The notes: generated by a model from the sequence alone, not told the origin. DNA of 64,000 bases from Actinocorallia herbida (GCF_003751225.1 NZ_RJKE01000001.1:7254001-7318000); one strand, 5' to 3'; counted from the first letter of the stretch, positions 23,604 to 32,409 are shown. Numbers and translations: made by a program.

Positions 23604-24695
23604 TCAGTGCGCCGTGGCGAGCCGATCCCGGTGGATCGGTCCGGTGGTGGCGGTGAGCGGAAGGGCAGGGCCGCCCCTGCGGGCCGCGACGATCTCCGCG
23701 ACGATCGACACCGCGGTCTCCTCGGGAGTGCGGGCGCCCAGGTCGAGGCCGATCGGCGAGCGGAGGCGGGCCAGCTCGTCATCGGTGAGGCCCGCCTCGC
23801 GCAGCCGGGCGAGGCGCTCGGCGTGGGTGCGGCGCGAGCCCATCGCGCCGACGTAGCCGACGGGCAGGCGCAGGGCGACCTCCAGCAGGGGGAGGTCGAA
23901 CTTCGCGTCGTGGGTGAGAACGACGACGGCGGTCCGGGAGTCCACCGCCGTGGCGGCGAGGTAGCGGTGCGGCCAGTCGCAGACGACCTCGTGGGCGTCG
24001 GGGAACCGCGCGGGGGTCGCGAAGACGGGACGGGCGTCGCAGACCGTCACACGGTGGCCGAGGAAGCGGCCGAGGGAGGCGACGGACGCGGCATAGTCGA
24101 TCGCGCCGAAGATCAGGAGCCTGGGCGGGGTGGCGAAGGAGGAGACGAAGACCTCCAGACCCGGACGGCACCGGACATCGCGGATGCCGGTGGCGCCGGC
24201 GTCGAGCATGGCGGCGGCCTCGGATCCGATCACCGTGTCCACGTCGGGCTCGCCGGTGGTCCCGTGGAACCCGTCCGCCGTGATGGCGAGGGTCGACCCG
24301 GAGCCGTCGAGGAGATGGGCGACAGCGATGGGGCGGCCTACGGCCAGGGCCGCTTCGACGGCGGCGATGACGGGGGCGGGGGGCGTCGGCTGGACTTGCA
24401 CTTCGATGGTCCCGCCGCAGGTCAGGCCGACGGCGAAAGCGGTGTCGTCGGAGTAGCCGAAGGTCTCCCGGGCCGGCTCCCCCGTCTCCAGAGCGCGCAG
24501 GCACAGCTCGTATACGGCGCCCTCTACGCATCCGCCGGAGACGCTGCCCACGGCCTCGCCGTCTTCGGCCACGGCCATGGCGGCACCGGGCGTCCGGGGA
24601 GCGCTGCCGCCCGTGCCGATGACGGTGGCCAGGGCGTAGCGCGTACCGGCCCGGTGCCAGGCCGCCAGCCGCTCGACGATCTCCCGCATCCGCAT
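23604..24695 (-). CDS. XdhC/CoxI-family molybdenum-cofactor maturation protein
   Basis: This 363-residue protein has the N-terminal XdhC domain (ALATVIGTGGSAPRTPGAAMAV and GSVSGGCVEGAV, with the conserved Cys) and a C-terminal Rossmann domain (PRLLIFGAIDYAASVASLGRFLGHRVTVCDAR, ending RTPEETAVSIVAEIVAARRGG). XdhC proteins sulfurate and insert the molybdenum cofactor into xanthine-dehydrogenase-type hydroxylases. The only such hydroxylase in view is the three-subunit enzyme near 41-45 kb. ATG is available at 24695 and at 24689, and AAAGGGGG favours the second slightly. It is divergent from the NicC-like gene by 78 bp. Confidence 0.88.
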   Translation of the reverse strand: MRMREIVERLAAWHRAGTRYALATVIGTGGSAPRTPGAAMAVAEDGEAVGSVSGGCVEGAVYELCLRALETGEPARETFGYSDDTAFAVGLTCGGTIEVQVQPTPPAPVIAAVEAALAVGRPIAVAHLLDGSGSTLAITADGFHGTTGEPDVDTVIGSEAAAMLDAGATGIRDVRCRPGLEVFVSSFATPPRLLIFGAIDYAASVASLGRFLGHRVTVCDARPVFATPARFPDAHEVVCDWPHRYLAATAVDSRTAVVVLTHDAKFDLPLLEVALRLPVGYVGAMGSRRTHAERLARLREAGLTDDELARLRSPIGLDLGARTPEETAVSIVAEIVAARRGGPALPLTATTGPIHRDRLATAH

Positions 24696-24743
24696 CCCCC
24701 TTTTCGTCCGGTTTGCATAGGAAGATACCTTAGTCCTAACATT

Positions 24744-24764
24744 CTTTGAACAAAGCGTTCAAAG
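24744..24764. promoter_or_regulatory. Probable IclR operator overlapping the ribosome site
   Basis: CTTTGAAC (24744-24751) and GTTCAAAG (24757-24764) form a perfect 8-bp inverted repeat with a 5-bp spacer. The right arm overlaps the AAAGGAG ribosome site of the monooxygenase. The IclR gene lies at the end of that transcript, so autoregulation is likely. Confidence 0.65.
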
Positions 24765-24773
24765 GAGAACAGG

Positions 24774-25901
24774 ATGACCGCTCAGGGATCCATCGCCATC
24801 AGCGGCGCCGGCATCGGCGGCCTCGCCGCCGCGATCGCGCTGCGGGCGCTCGGCCACGAGGTCGTCGTCTACGAGCAGGCCCCGAAGTTCGCCCGGGTCG
24901 GCGCCGACATCAACCTGACCCCGAACGCCGTCCGCGCCCTCGACGGCCTCGGCGTCGGCGCCGCGCTCCGCGAGACCGCGGCCCGCCCGACCCACCGGAT
25001 CAGCCGCACCTACGACACCGGCGAGGAGACCTCCCGGCTGCCGATGGGCGACATCGCCGAGCAGCAGTACGGCGCGCCGCAGCTCACCATGCACCGCGCC
25101 GACCTCATGACCGCGCTGGAAGCCGCGGTCCCCGCCTCGGCCATCCGGTTCTCCGCCAAGGTCACCGGCCTCACCCAGGACGACGAGGGCGTCACCCTGG
25201 AGTTCGCCGACGGCACCACCGCCCGGCACGACGCCGTCATCGGCGCGGACGGCATCCACTCCTCCGTCCGGACCGCGCTGTTCGGCAAGGAGAGCCCCGA
25301 CTTCACCGGTGTCGTCGCGTTCCGGGCCGTCGTGCCCGTCGAGACCCTCGCGGGCGTGGACAACCTGGACGCCTTCACCAAGTGGTGGGGCCCCGACAAG
25401 GACACCCAGATCGTGACGTTCCCCCTCAACCGGGGCCGCGATCTCTTCATCTTCGCGACGATCCCGCAGGAGGGGTGGCACGAGGAGTCCTGGACCCAGC
25501 CCGGCAACGTCGCCGAACTGAGCGAGCTCTACCGGGACTTCCACCCCGAGGCCCGGCAGCTCCTCGCGGCCTGCGACGAGGTCCTGAAGTCCGCCCTCTA
25601 CGTCCGTGACCCGCTGGCGTCCTGGACCGTCGGCCGGGCGACCCTGATGGGCGACGCGAGCCACCCGATGATGCCGTTCATGGCCCAGGGCGCCGGCCAG
25701 GCCATCGAGGACGGCGTCGTCCTCGCCCGCGCCATCGCCGCGCACGACGCCTTCCCCGCCGCCTTCGCCGCCTACGAGGCCGCCCGCCGCGAGCGCACCG
25801 CCCGCATCCAGATCTCCTCCCGCGACAACGCCTGGCTCAAGGAGTCCGGCACCGGCGACTGGGTCTACGGCTACGACGCCTGGACCGTCCCGGTCGCGTG
25901 A
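24774..25901 (+). CDS. FAD-dependent aromatic monooxygenase, NicC-like
   Basis: This 375-residue flavoprotein monooxygenase has GXGXXG in ISGAGIGGLAAAIALRALG. It also has the DG motif IGADGIHSSVR and the GD motif ATLMGDASHPMMPFMAQGAGQAIEDG. The end, with NAWLKESGTGDWVYGYDAW, closely recalls Pseudomonas NicC (6-hydroxynicotinate 3-monooxygenase), as do the KWW and MHRADL stretches. A hydroxylated N-heteroaromatic or salicylate-like substrate is therefore likely, though the exact one is not proven. AAAGGAG precedes the ATG at 24774. The stop overlaps the IclR start (GTGA). Confidence 0.85.
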   Translation: MTAQGSIAISGAGIGGLAAAIALRALGHEVVVYEQAPKFARVGADINLTPNAVRALDGLGVGAALRETAARPTHRISRTYDTGEETSRLPMGDIAEQQYGAPQLTMHRADLMTALEAAVPASAIRFSAKVTGLTQDDEGVTLEFADGTTARHDAVIGADGIHSSVRTALFGKESPDFTGVVAFRAVVPVETLAGVDNLDAFTKWWGPDKDTQIVTFPLNRGRDLFIFATIPQEGWHEESWTQPGNVAELSELYRDFHPEARQLLAACDEVLKSALYVRDPLASWTVGRATLMGDASHPMMPFMAQGAGQAIEDGVVLARAIAAHDAFPAAFAAYEAARRERTARIQISSRDNAWLKESGTGDWVYGYDAWTVPVA

Positions 25902-26566
25902 CCACGCCGCCGAAGGATTCCGCCGCCGCCCGCGTCCTCACCCTCCTGGAGCACGTCGCGGACGGCGGCGGCACCGCCAACCTCTCCGACCTGGCCCGCG
26001 CCACCGGCCTCAACCGCATCACCGCCATGCGCCTCGTCGCCGACCTGGAAGACCTCGGCGTCCTGGAGCGCACCGGCTCCGACCACCGCCTGGGCTCCCG
26101 TCTGCTCCGCCTGGCCGCCTCCGCCCTTTCCGGCCAGGACCTCACCTCCCTGGGCCAACGCGCCCTCGATGCCCTCAGCACCACCCTGGGCGTCTCGGCT
26201 TACCTGGTCGTAGCCAACGAAACCCACCTCACCTACCTTCTCCGCTCCATCCCCGACACCCCCCTCGTCTCCCACATCGGAATAGGCACCGTCGTCCCCC
26301 TGGACGCCACCACCGGCGGCCGAGCCATCGCCGCCGCCCGCACCGGCGACAACGCCTGCACCTGGAGCCACTCCGGCTACGAACCAGGCATCGACTCCGT
26401 AGCCGCCCCCGTGGTCCCCGCCCCCGGCTCCCCGGTGGCCGCCATCAGCCTCGCCGCCCCCGCCGGCGTCCTGGACCCCACCCCGGCCCGCCGCACCGAA
26501 GTAGAACAAGCCCTCCGAACCGCGGCCTACGACCTGGCAGCCCTATTGACCACCACCCGCTCCTAG
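25898..26566 (+). CDS. IclR-family transcriptional regulator
   Basis: This 222-residue protein has an N-terminal winged helix (RVLTLLEHVADGGGTANLSDLARATGLNRITAMRLVADL). The C-terminal effector domain is shorter than usual, with HIGIGTVVPLDATTGGRAI and SVAAPVVPAPGSPVAAISLA. The GTG at 25898 overlaps the monooxygenase stop. It probably controls the monooxygenase, itself and perhaps xdhC through the palindrome at 24744-24764. The C-terminal half is rich in Pro and Ala. Confidence 0.87.
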   Translation: MTTPPKDSAAARVLTLLEHVADGGGTANLSDLARATGLNRITAMRLVADLEDLGVLERTGSDHRLGSRLLRLAASALSGQDLTSLGQRALDALSTTLGVSAYLVVANETHLTYLLRSIPDTPLVSHIGIGTVVPLDATTGGRAIAAARTGDNACTWSHSGYEPGIDSVAAPVVPAPGSPVAAISLAAPAGVLDPTPARRTEVEQALRTAAYDLAALLTTTRS

Positions 26567-26640
26567 GAGCCCCCGACCTCTTCGCCGCGCCACGCCCCAG
26601 GCGGCCGACGACGCCCGCCACCCACCCCGGCGAAGAGCCC

Positions 26641-26672
26641 CCGGGCCCGCACCCCCACGGGTGCGGGCCCGG
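26641..26672. terminator. Terminator between convergent genes
   Basis: CCGGGCCCGCACCC and GGGTGCGGGCCCGG form a perfect 14-bp stem with a CCAC loop. It directly follows the stop of the small minus-strand gene and lies 74 bp after the IclR stop. Confidence 0.8.
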
Positions 26673-26674
26673 TT

Positions 26675-26896
26675 TCACAACACGCCCCGCTCGAACCCCT
26701 CCGCGATCCGATCCTGCCTTCCCAGCGACTCCCCCAGCTCCTCCGGCGTCGGAGCCACGACCGTGGCCAGCAGCCCGGCCCCCATCTGCGCCCACGTAAG
26801 CCCCGCCCTCCGCCGAGCCGTAAGAAAGTCCCGCGTCTCCCGAATCTCCCAAAGCGACTCGTACTTTCGCCTCAGGTCTTCCAGCGCTTGCCCCAT
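26675..26896 (-). CDS. Small hypothetical protein, 73 aa
   Basis: The 73-residue frame starts at ATG 26896, preceded by GGGAGGA at good spacing. It is mostly helical: MGQALEDLRRKYESLWEIRETRD, then FLTARRRAGLTWAQMGAG, then PTPEELGESLGRQD. RRRAGLTWAQMGAGL looks like part of a helix-turn-helix. It is divergent from a Cro/C1-type regulator gene by 138 bp, in an arrangement common for small regulator partners. I do not recognise the family. Confidence 0.65.
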   Translation of the reverse strand: MGQALEDLRRKYESLWEIRETRDFLTARRRAGLTWAQMGAGLLATVVAPTPEELGESLGRQDRIAEGFERGVL

Positions 26897-27034
26897 GCGT
26901 CCTCCCGGTTTCGTCGCGACATTGGGTGATTCACCTGTCACGTAACCGGTGATCGGGGCACGATGGGAGGGGCCTCGCATCGCCCTGACGTTGGCCCCTA
27001 CCTGGCCCACAGGCCACGAGCCAGAGGTCGGAAA

Positions 27035-28284
27035 GTGCATGAAAACACCAAATTCTCGGCAGAACGCATGGTGGCCCACAGGAAGCGAGCCGGGCTTTCA
27101 CAAGGTCAGCTCGCCGCCGGGCTCTCCCTGATCACCGGGGTCACAACCCTCACCCGGCACGAAATCAGTCGCTGGAACGCGGTGCACGCACCCCTACCGC
27201 CTGGCTCGACGCGCTGGCCCACGCGCTGGGCATCGACGTCAGCCACCTGTGCGAGGCTCCTGCGTCGGCCTTCGGGCCGGGTCTACAGTCCTGCCAGGAC
27301 GCACAGGGCCCACGGGAGCAGGTGAGTGATGTGCTGCGCCGGGAGTTCCTCGCCAAGACCGCCGCCCTGACGGCTCTGCCGCCCGTTCTTCACGCCTTGG
27401 ACGTCATAGGCGACGGGAACCCCTCGACCATCGCCGACAGCCTCGGTGAACTCGTCGAGCACTATGCCCGAGCGCTGCCCTCGCTCCCGCCCGCGGGGGC
27501 CTACGACGAACTCCTCGCCATCCGCTCTTTCAGCGGTGCCGTCCTCGACCGAACAAAGACCCCGCGCAAGGCCGACCTCGCTCTCCAGTGCGGGCGCCTG
27601 TCCGGCCTCCTGGCGATCGCCGCACAGAACCTCGGGCAGCACGCGACCGCCCGCCTCTGGTGCTCGGACACCGAACGCCGCGGCGACGAGGCCGGGCACC
27701 GCGAACTCACGGGCTGGTCCCACCTCACCCGCTCGATGATCGCCCACTACCAACGCCTCCCCCACCAGGCCGCAGACCTCGCCGCCCAGGGTCGGCGGTA
27801 CGCGCCCCTCGGCAGCGTCGCCCACGCCAGACTCTCCGCCCAGTACATGCGCGCCACCGCCGTGACCGGGGACAGAGCCGCGACCGCCAAGGCCCGACGA
27901 CAGGCCGTGGCCGCCATGTGCGCCCTCCCCACGAGCGTCCCCGAGAGCGGCGTCTACGCCATCACCCCGTCAGAGGACCCGCCCTACACCGCCACATCCC
28001 TCCTCCTCACCGGCCACCACCACGGCGGCGACCTCCCCGGTTACGCCCGCTCCCTCCTCATCCTCGCCCTCGCTCAAGCCGGTGCAGGCGACCCTTGCCA
28101 AGCCGCCGACACCGGCCTCACCGCCCTGACCACCGGCCACCCCACCTGGCCCACCGTCAAACTCGCCGCACAACTCACCGAAGCCCTCACTGCTGCGGGC
28201 CCGAATGCCTCCACCACCACCTACTCCACGCGCTACCAGGAGCTGAGGCACGCTTTCGAATCCCCCACGGAGCCCAGCCGATGA
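27035..28284 (+). pseudogene. XRE-family HTH/TPR-like regulator with one frameshift
   Basis: GTG 27035 (AGAGG 7 nt upstream) begins VHENTKFSAERMVAHRKRAGLSQGQLAAGL, the usual start of Cro/C1-type regulators in actinomycetes. At 27173-27178 the frame reads TGG AAC GCG. Restoring one G gives RWERGARTPTAWLDALAHALGIDVSHLCEAP in the next frame, which then continues with REFLAKTAALTALPPVLHALD and a helical C-terminal domain to the stop at 28284. A single G lost from the TGG-GAA run explains everything. It is either a recent null allele or an assembly error. The intact protein would be about 415 residues. The 3' end overlaps the NUDIX start. Confidence 0.75.
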
Positions 28285-28811
28285 CCGAGGATCACATCAC
28301 CCCGGACCGCGCGGCCGCCATCGCCGCAGTGACCACCGATCCGACCGCGAGCTTTTCGCGTCCCGTCGTCGCCGCCGGAGTCCTCTTCTTCGACGAGCAG
28401 GACCACGTGCTCCTCGTCGTCCCCAGCTACAAGGATTATCGCGAGATTCCGGGCGGGTACGTCGAACACGGCGAGACCCCGTCAGAAGCGGCGGTACGTG
28501 AAGTCCGCGAAGAACTCGGCATCACCCCGCCCATCGGTCGTCTCCTCATCACCGACTGGGCCCCCAACGAGGCCGAAGGCGACAAGCTCCTCTACATCTT
28601 CGACGGGGGCCGCCTCACCGACGAGCACCTCGCGAAGATCCATCTGGATCCCGCCGAGATCGCCGCCATCGAGTTCCACCCCATCTCCGCGGCCCCCACC
28701 CTCACCATCCCGCGCCTGGCCCGCCGCCTCCACGCCGCCCAGACCGCCCGCTCAACGGGCACCACCCTCTCCTTGGAGCACGGCAGCTCCCCCATCACGC
28801 CCGCACCCTGA
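28281..28811 (+). CDS. NUDIX hydrolase (first copy)
   Basis: This 176-residue protein has a complete Nudix box, GGYVEHGETPSEAAVREVREELGI (pattern GX5EX7REUXEEXGU). It begins with VVAAGVLFFDEQDHVLLVVPSYKDY and ends with TLTIPRLARRLHAAQ. It would hydrolyse a nucleoside diphosphate linked to another moiety. The substrate is unknown. The ATG overlaps the regulator stop. A second NUDIX protein of nearly the same sequence is encoded at 29466-29945, so the two arose by duplication. Confidence 0.88.
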   Translation: MTEDHITPDRAAAIAAVTTDPTASFSRPVVAAGVLFFDEQDHVLLVVPSYKDYREIPGGYVEHGETPSEAAVREVREELGITPPIGRLLITDWAPNEAEGDKLLYIFDGGRLTDEHLAKIHLDPAEIAAIEFHPISAAPTLTIPRLARRLHAAQTARSTGTTLSLEHGSSPITPAP

Positions 28812-28827
28812 CCGCCCGGAGCCCACG

Positions 28828-29422
28828 ATGACCGCCGACGACATCTCACCCGGCCAGGCCGCCGTCATCGCCGCCGAGGTCGACATCCACGCCCCGCCCC
28901 CCCGACGACCTCCCCACAGCCCACTTCGTCTTCGGGACCGATCAGTCGGACGTCGTCGTTCCGCTCGTCTCCGCGAGGCATCGGCTCGGCCTCGCCCCCT
29001 TGATCATCGTGACGGGCGGCGTCAACCGGCACACCGGCATCGTCGAAGGACAGGAGTTCCGTCGCAGGCTCGTCGAGAGCGGCGTCCCGGCCACCGCGAT
29101 CCGAGTGGAAGACGTCTCCGCGAACACCTGGCAGAACGTCGAGAATGCCGCGCCGCACGTTCAGGAGGCGCTGTCCGCGGGGCTGCGGATCACCGCCGTC
29201 AGCAAGTGGTTCCACCGGCGGTCCCTCCACGCGCTCAAGAAGCACGCTCCTGGTCTGGGCCCGTTCCACGGTCTCGGGTGGGAGCCCGTCTACCGGGGCG
29301 TCACCGTCACGCGGGAAGCGTGGCCGGACGTTCCCGACGGGAAGCGGCGGGTCCTGCGCGAGAGGGCCGAACTGGACCGCGCGACCGTGCCCGTGGGCCT
29401 CGACGGCGGAGCCTGGATCTGA
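28828..29422 (+). pseudogene. YdcF/DUF218-family protein with a poly-C frameshift
   Basis: ATG 28828 begins MTADDISPGQAAVIAAEVDIHAPP and then runs into a C7 run at 28897-28903. With one C removed, the frame reads DDLPTAHFVFGTDQSDVVVP and continues through LIIVTGGVNRHTG, VEDVSANTWQNVENA and ITAVSKWFHRRSLHALK to the stop at 29422. Those motifs are the DUF218 (YdcF/SanA) fold, a cytoplasmic or envelope protein of unclear role. A single C insertion in a homopolymer is either a null mutation, a phase-variable tract or a sequencing error. It lies between two NUDIX paralogues. Confidence 0.72.
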
Positions 29423-29465
29423 TGCGTGCCGCGAAGGGGTGCCCTGCCCGCCTAAGGTCGAAGCC

Positions 29466-29945
29466 GTGAGTACCGATTGGGGTGCGGGGCGTTCTCGGCC
29501 CTTCGTCGCGGCCGGGGTCCTCTTCTTCGACGAGTGGGATCGGGTGCTGCTCGTCGTTCCCACTTACAAGGACGACCTGGATATTCCGGGCGGATACGTT
29601 GAGGGCGGGGAGACGCCTTGGGAGGCGGCGGTACGTGAGGTCCGCGAGGAACTCGGGATCAGCCCGCCCATCGGGCGGCTGCTCGTCACCGACTGGGCGC
29701 CGGATGACGTCGAAGGCGACAAGGTCCTCTACGTGTTCGACGGGGGGCGGATCGGTGCGGACCTGATCTCCGAGATCCGGCTGGATCCCGGTGAGATCGC
29801 CGCGATCGCGTTCCACCCCCTCTCGGAGGTGCCCACCCTCACCATCGCGCGGCTGGCCCGGCGCGTTCAGCAGGCGGGCGTGGCGCGGGCCACCGGCGGC
29901 ACGCTCTATCTGGAGCACGGGCGGCCCTTCGAGCCCCGCCGCTGA
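29466..29945 (+). CDS. NUDIX hydrolase (second copy)
   Basis: This 159-residue protein has the Nudix box GGYVEGGETPWEAAVREVREELGI. FVAAGVLFFDEWDRVLLVVPTYKDD, PPIGRLLVTDWAP and TLTIARLARRVQQAG match the first copy almost residue for residue. It lacks the N-terminal extension of about 20 residues. The GTG at 29466 follows AAGG. It is closed by a strong terminator. The paralogue pair flanking a YdcF gene suggests a tandem duplication with independent drift. Confidence 0.87.
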   Translation: MSTDWGAGRSRPFVAAGVLFFDEWDRVLLVVPTYKDDLDIPGGYVEGGETPWEAAVREVREELGISPPIGRLLVTDWAPDDVEGDKVLYVFDGGRIGADLISEIRLDPGEIAAIAFHPLSEVPTLTIARLARRVQQAGVARATGGTLYLEHGRPFEPRR

Positions 29946-29974
29946 CGGGGCATCTGAACGGCGGGGGCAAGAGG

Positions 29975-30014
29975 AAGGCCCCGGTCCTGTCGGCGCTGAC
30001 AGGCCCGGGGCCTT
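29975..30014. terminator. Strong hairpin terminator
   Basis: AAGGCCCCGG (29975-29984) pairs with CCGGGGCCTT (30005-30014). The stem continues inward with CCTGTC/GACAGG after one mismatch. It follows the second NUDIX gene by 29 bp. Confidence 0.75.
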
Positions 30015-30067
30015 GGCTGGGCGCTTGTCCTTGGCGACGTTGGCAAGGACCGGCCCTGGTTGGAGCC

Positions 30068-30089
30068 GTGCCCGCCTTTCGGCGGGCAC
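30068..30089. terminator. Hairpin terminator of the minus-strand catabolic transcript
   Basis: GTGCCCGCC and GGCGGGCAC form a perfect 9-bp stem with a TTTC loop, 5 bp past the alpha/beta-hydrolase stop on the minus strand. Confidence 0.7.
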
Positions 30090-30094
30090 GGGGT

Positions 30095-30883
30095 CTAGAG
30101 GGTGCTCAGGAAGGCGGAGAGTTCCTTGTTGAAGGCTTCCGGGTTCTCCTGGTTGGCGAGGTGGCCGGCGTCGGGGACGACGGCCAGCGCGGCGCCGGGG
30201 ATCTGGGCTGCGATCGCTTCGCTCTCCGGGCGGCCGGTCACTCGGTCGTGTTCGCCGTAGAGGACGAGGGCGTGGGCGGTGATGTCTCCCATGGAGCCCT
30301 CCAGGTAGGTGGCGGCCATGGAGTCGGCGGCGTGGGCGTAGCCGGGGAGGCGGATGGCGGCGGCCATGGCCTTCGCGGCGGCCTCCACCTCGGCGGCGGG
30401 GGCCGTCGCGCGCAGGAGGCGCGGGGCTCGCACGGCGGAGAACGTCTCAGGGCCCGTCGAAGACAGCTCGGGGCCTCGGGCGCGCATGGCGGCGGCCTTT
30501 TCGGGGGTGGCGGCGGAGCCCCGGGTGCTGTCACCGAGGATCAGGGCGCGGACCAGGGAGGGGTGGCGCTGGGCCAGGCGCATCGCGATGACGCCGCCCC
30601 AGGACATGCCGAGGACGACGGCCGGGGCGCCGTGCGACGCGATCAGGACGGCGGCCAGGTCGGCGTAGCCGTCCATGCCGGGGGCCGAAGGCAGGGCCGG
30701 GGAGGCGGCGTAGCCGGGGGCGTCCCAGGCGACGACGTGGTAGCGGTCGGCGAAGGCCGTGAGCTGCGGGGCGAAGGAGGCGGAGCTGGAGCCTATGCCG
30801 TGGAGGCAGAGGAGGAGGGGGCCGTCGCCCGCCTCCCGCGTGTGCAGGAGACGGGCGGCGGCGGAGGCGTCGAAAGCGGTCAT
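30095..30883 (-). CDS. Alpha/beta hydrolase
   Basis: This 262-residue protein has the oxyanion motif LLLCLHGIGSSSASF, nucleophile elbow VLGMSWGGVIA (Ser at about residue 95), acid residue in LYGEHDRVTG and catalytic His in VPDAGHLANQENPEAF. The pattern fits the MhpC/enol-lactonase group, which cleaves C-C bonds, lactones or amides in ring-cleavage pathways. The ATG overlaps the cupin stop (ATGA), so it is the last gene of the transcript SDR-ThDP-VOC-cupin-hydrolase. The ring-cleavage product as substrate is inferred from those partners. Confidence 0.87.
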   Translation of the reverse strand: MTAFDASAAARLLHTREAGDGPLLLCLHGIGSSSASFAPQLTAFADRYHVVAWDAPGYAASPALPSAPGMDGYADLAAVLIASHGAPAVVLGMSWGGVIAMRLAQRHPSLVRALILGDSTRGSAATPEKAAAMRARGPELSSTGPETFSAVRAPRLLRATAPAAEVEAAAKAMAAAIRLPGYAHAADSMAATYLEGSMGDITAHALVLYGEHDRVTGRPESEAIAAQIPGAALAVVPDAGHLANQENPEAFNKELSAFLSTL

Positions 30884-31407
30884 CAGTCGCGGGTGACGCC
30901 GTGCATCTCGGAGGTGACCGGGTAGCTCGGGATGGCGGGCTTCCGGGTGCCGATGATGACGCAGATGCGGGCGTCCTCCTCGGAGACCGTCTTCAGGCTG
31001 CGGGGGACGCCGGCCGGGACGCAGAGGAGGTCGTACTTGCCGAGGACGCGGCTGGCGGTCTTGGTGCCGTCCTCCACGTCGTGCACGGAGAACTCGACCC
31101 GGCCCTCGAGGACGAAGAAGGCCTCCTCGACGTCCGGGTGGGTGTGCTCGGGGCCGACGCAGCCCGCGGGAAGGATCATGTTCGAGAAGGTGAAGTGGTC
31201 CGAGGGGATGATCGTCTGGTCGCCCTCGTGGTTACCGGTCGCACCCGAGCCGATGTAGCGGACCTGGCCGCGGCGGAACTTCTCGCCGGCCTTGGTCTGG
31301 AACTTCAGGGTGTCGAAGTCGGCGGTGCGGGTCGCGCTGGTGGCGAGGCACTTGTCGATGAGGGCTTCCAGCTCGGGCGTGCCGGTGGAGGTCGTGGTCT
31401 CGGTCAT
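30883..31407 (-). CDS. Cupin-domain protein
   Basis: This 174-residue protein has a single cupin barrel: ILPAGCVGPEHTHPDVEEAFFVLEGRVEF (motif 1, metal-binding H-x-H and E) and LGKYDLLCVPAGVPRSLKTVSEEDARICVIIG (motif 2, where the usual His is not obvious). An N-terminal stretch QVRYIGSGATGNHEGDQTIIPSDHF precedes the barrel. Such small cupins act as dioxygenases, isomerases or decarboxylases in aromatic catabolism. It is coupled to the alpha/beta hydrolase and lies 45 bp downstream of the extradiol-type gene. Confidence 0.85.
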   Translation of the reverse strand: MTETTTSTGTPELEALIDKCLATSATRTADFDTLKFQTKAGEKFRRGQVRYIGSGATGNHEGDQTIIPSDHFTFSNMILPAGCVGPEHTHPDVEEAFFVLEGRVEFSVHDVEDGTKTASRVLGKYDLLCVPAGVPRSLKTVSEEDARICVIIGTRKPAIPSYPVTSEMHGVTRD

Positions 31408-31451
31408 GATGCGCCTTTCGGTATCTCAGGGAACTGCTGCGGAGGACGTGC

Positions 31452-32357
31452 TCAGGCCCAGCCCGGGTCCGGCACTCCGCCCATGTGCTCGCGGATGTGC
31501 GGGCTGGGCGGCCCCGCTGTGCGGAAGAGGTCGGAGAGTTCCGGGATGCGCGGCCACACGCGCGGCATCCAGGTGTCCTCGTCGATCTGCATGACCTCGG
31601 CGGTCATCTCCGGGACGAGCCCGGCGGGGTCGACGTAGTAGGCGAACGCGTTGTCGCCGGGGCCGTGCCGGCCGGGGCCCCAGGCCGTCTCGTGCCCGGC
31701 GACCTTCAGCCTGCCGATGCTGCGCAGCCAGGCGTCGAGGTTCGCGACCTCGTAGGCGACGTGGTTGGGCGCCGCCCACTCGGCCTGGTTGAAGGCGATG
31801 ACGTGGTGGTCGCCGACCGCGCGCAGGAACACCATCTGGTGCTCCGACCAGTCGCTGACGCGCAGGCCGAGGACCCGGGTGTACCAGGCGGTGAGGGCGT
31901 CGATGTCGGTGGTGTTGAGCACGCAGTGCGCGACCTTGCGCGGGACCGGGACGTCCTGGGGCCGTTCGGCGACGGCGTGCACGTAGGCGCTGATCTCCAG
32001 GACCCGGTTCTCGGGGTCGAGGATCCGGAACCCGTAGCCGGCCCCTGGCCTGTCGATCCGGCCGGGCGGCTCGAGGATCGTCGCGCCCTCGGCGGCGGCC
32101 CAGGCGGCCGCGGCGTCGACCTCCTCGGGGGTCGGCAGCGCGAACGCGAGGTGGTCGAGCGCGTTGCGGTCGGCCGCGTGCAGCTGGAGCACGTGGTGCT
32201 CGGGTCCGGCGGCGCGCAGGTACGCGGCGTCGTCGGTGCGCTCCTGGACCTCCAGCCCCCACGGCCCGCTGTAGAAGGCGACGGACTCCTCGAGGGCCGT
32301 CGTCCGCAGCGCGACGTGGCGCAGGGCCCTGATCTTGGGGGGTGCCGGGGTGCTCAT
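31452..32357 (-). CDS. VOC-superfamily protein, extradiol dioxygenase-like
   Basis: This 301-residue protein has two glyoxalase/bleomycin-type modules. The first has ALRHVALRTTALEESVAFYSGPWGLEV. The second has RKVAHCVLNTTDIDALTAWYTRVLGLRV, NHVAYEVANLDAWL and YYVDPAGLVPEMTAEV, so two His and one Glu are placed as the Fe(II) triad of type I extradiol dioxygenases. The usual acid-base His and Tyr are partly recognisable. The likely role is ring cleavage of a catechol-like intermediate. It shares a transcript with the ThDP enzyme upstream and cupin downstream. Confidence 0.85.
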   Translation of the reverse strand: MSTPAPPKIRALRHVALRTTALEESVAFYSGPWGLEVQERTDDAAYLRAAGPEHHVLQLHAADRNALDHLAFALPTPEEVDAAAAWAAAEGATILEPPGRIDRPGAGYGFRILDPENRVLEISAYVHAVAERPQDVPVPRKVAHCVLNTTDIDALTAWYTRVLGLRVSDWSEHQMVFLRAVGDHHVIAFNQAEWAAPNHVAYEVANLDAWLRSIGRLKVAGHETAWGPGRHGPGDNAFAYYVDPAGLVPEMTAEVMQIDEDTWMPRVWPRIPELSDLFRTAGPPSPHIREHMGGVPDPGWA

Positions 32358-32409
32358 CGGCTGTCCTCTCGGATCGGATGGGGAAAGGTCGGGGGACGGT
32401 CTCGCGCGG

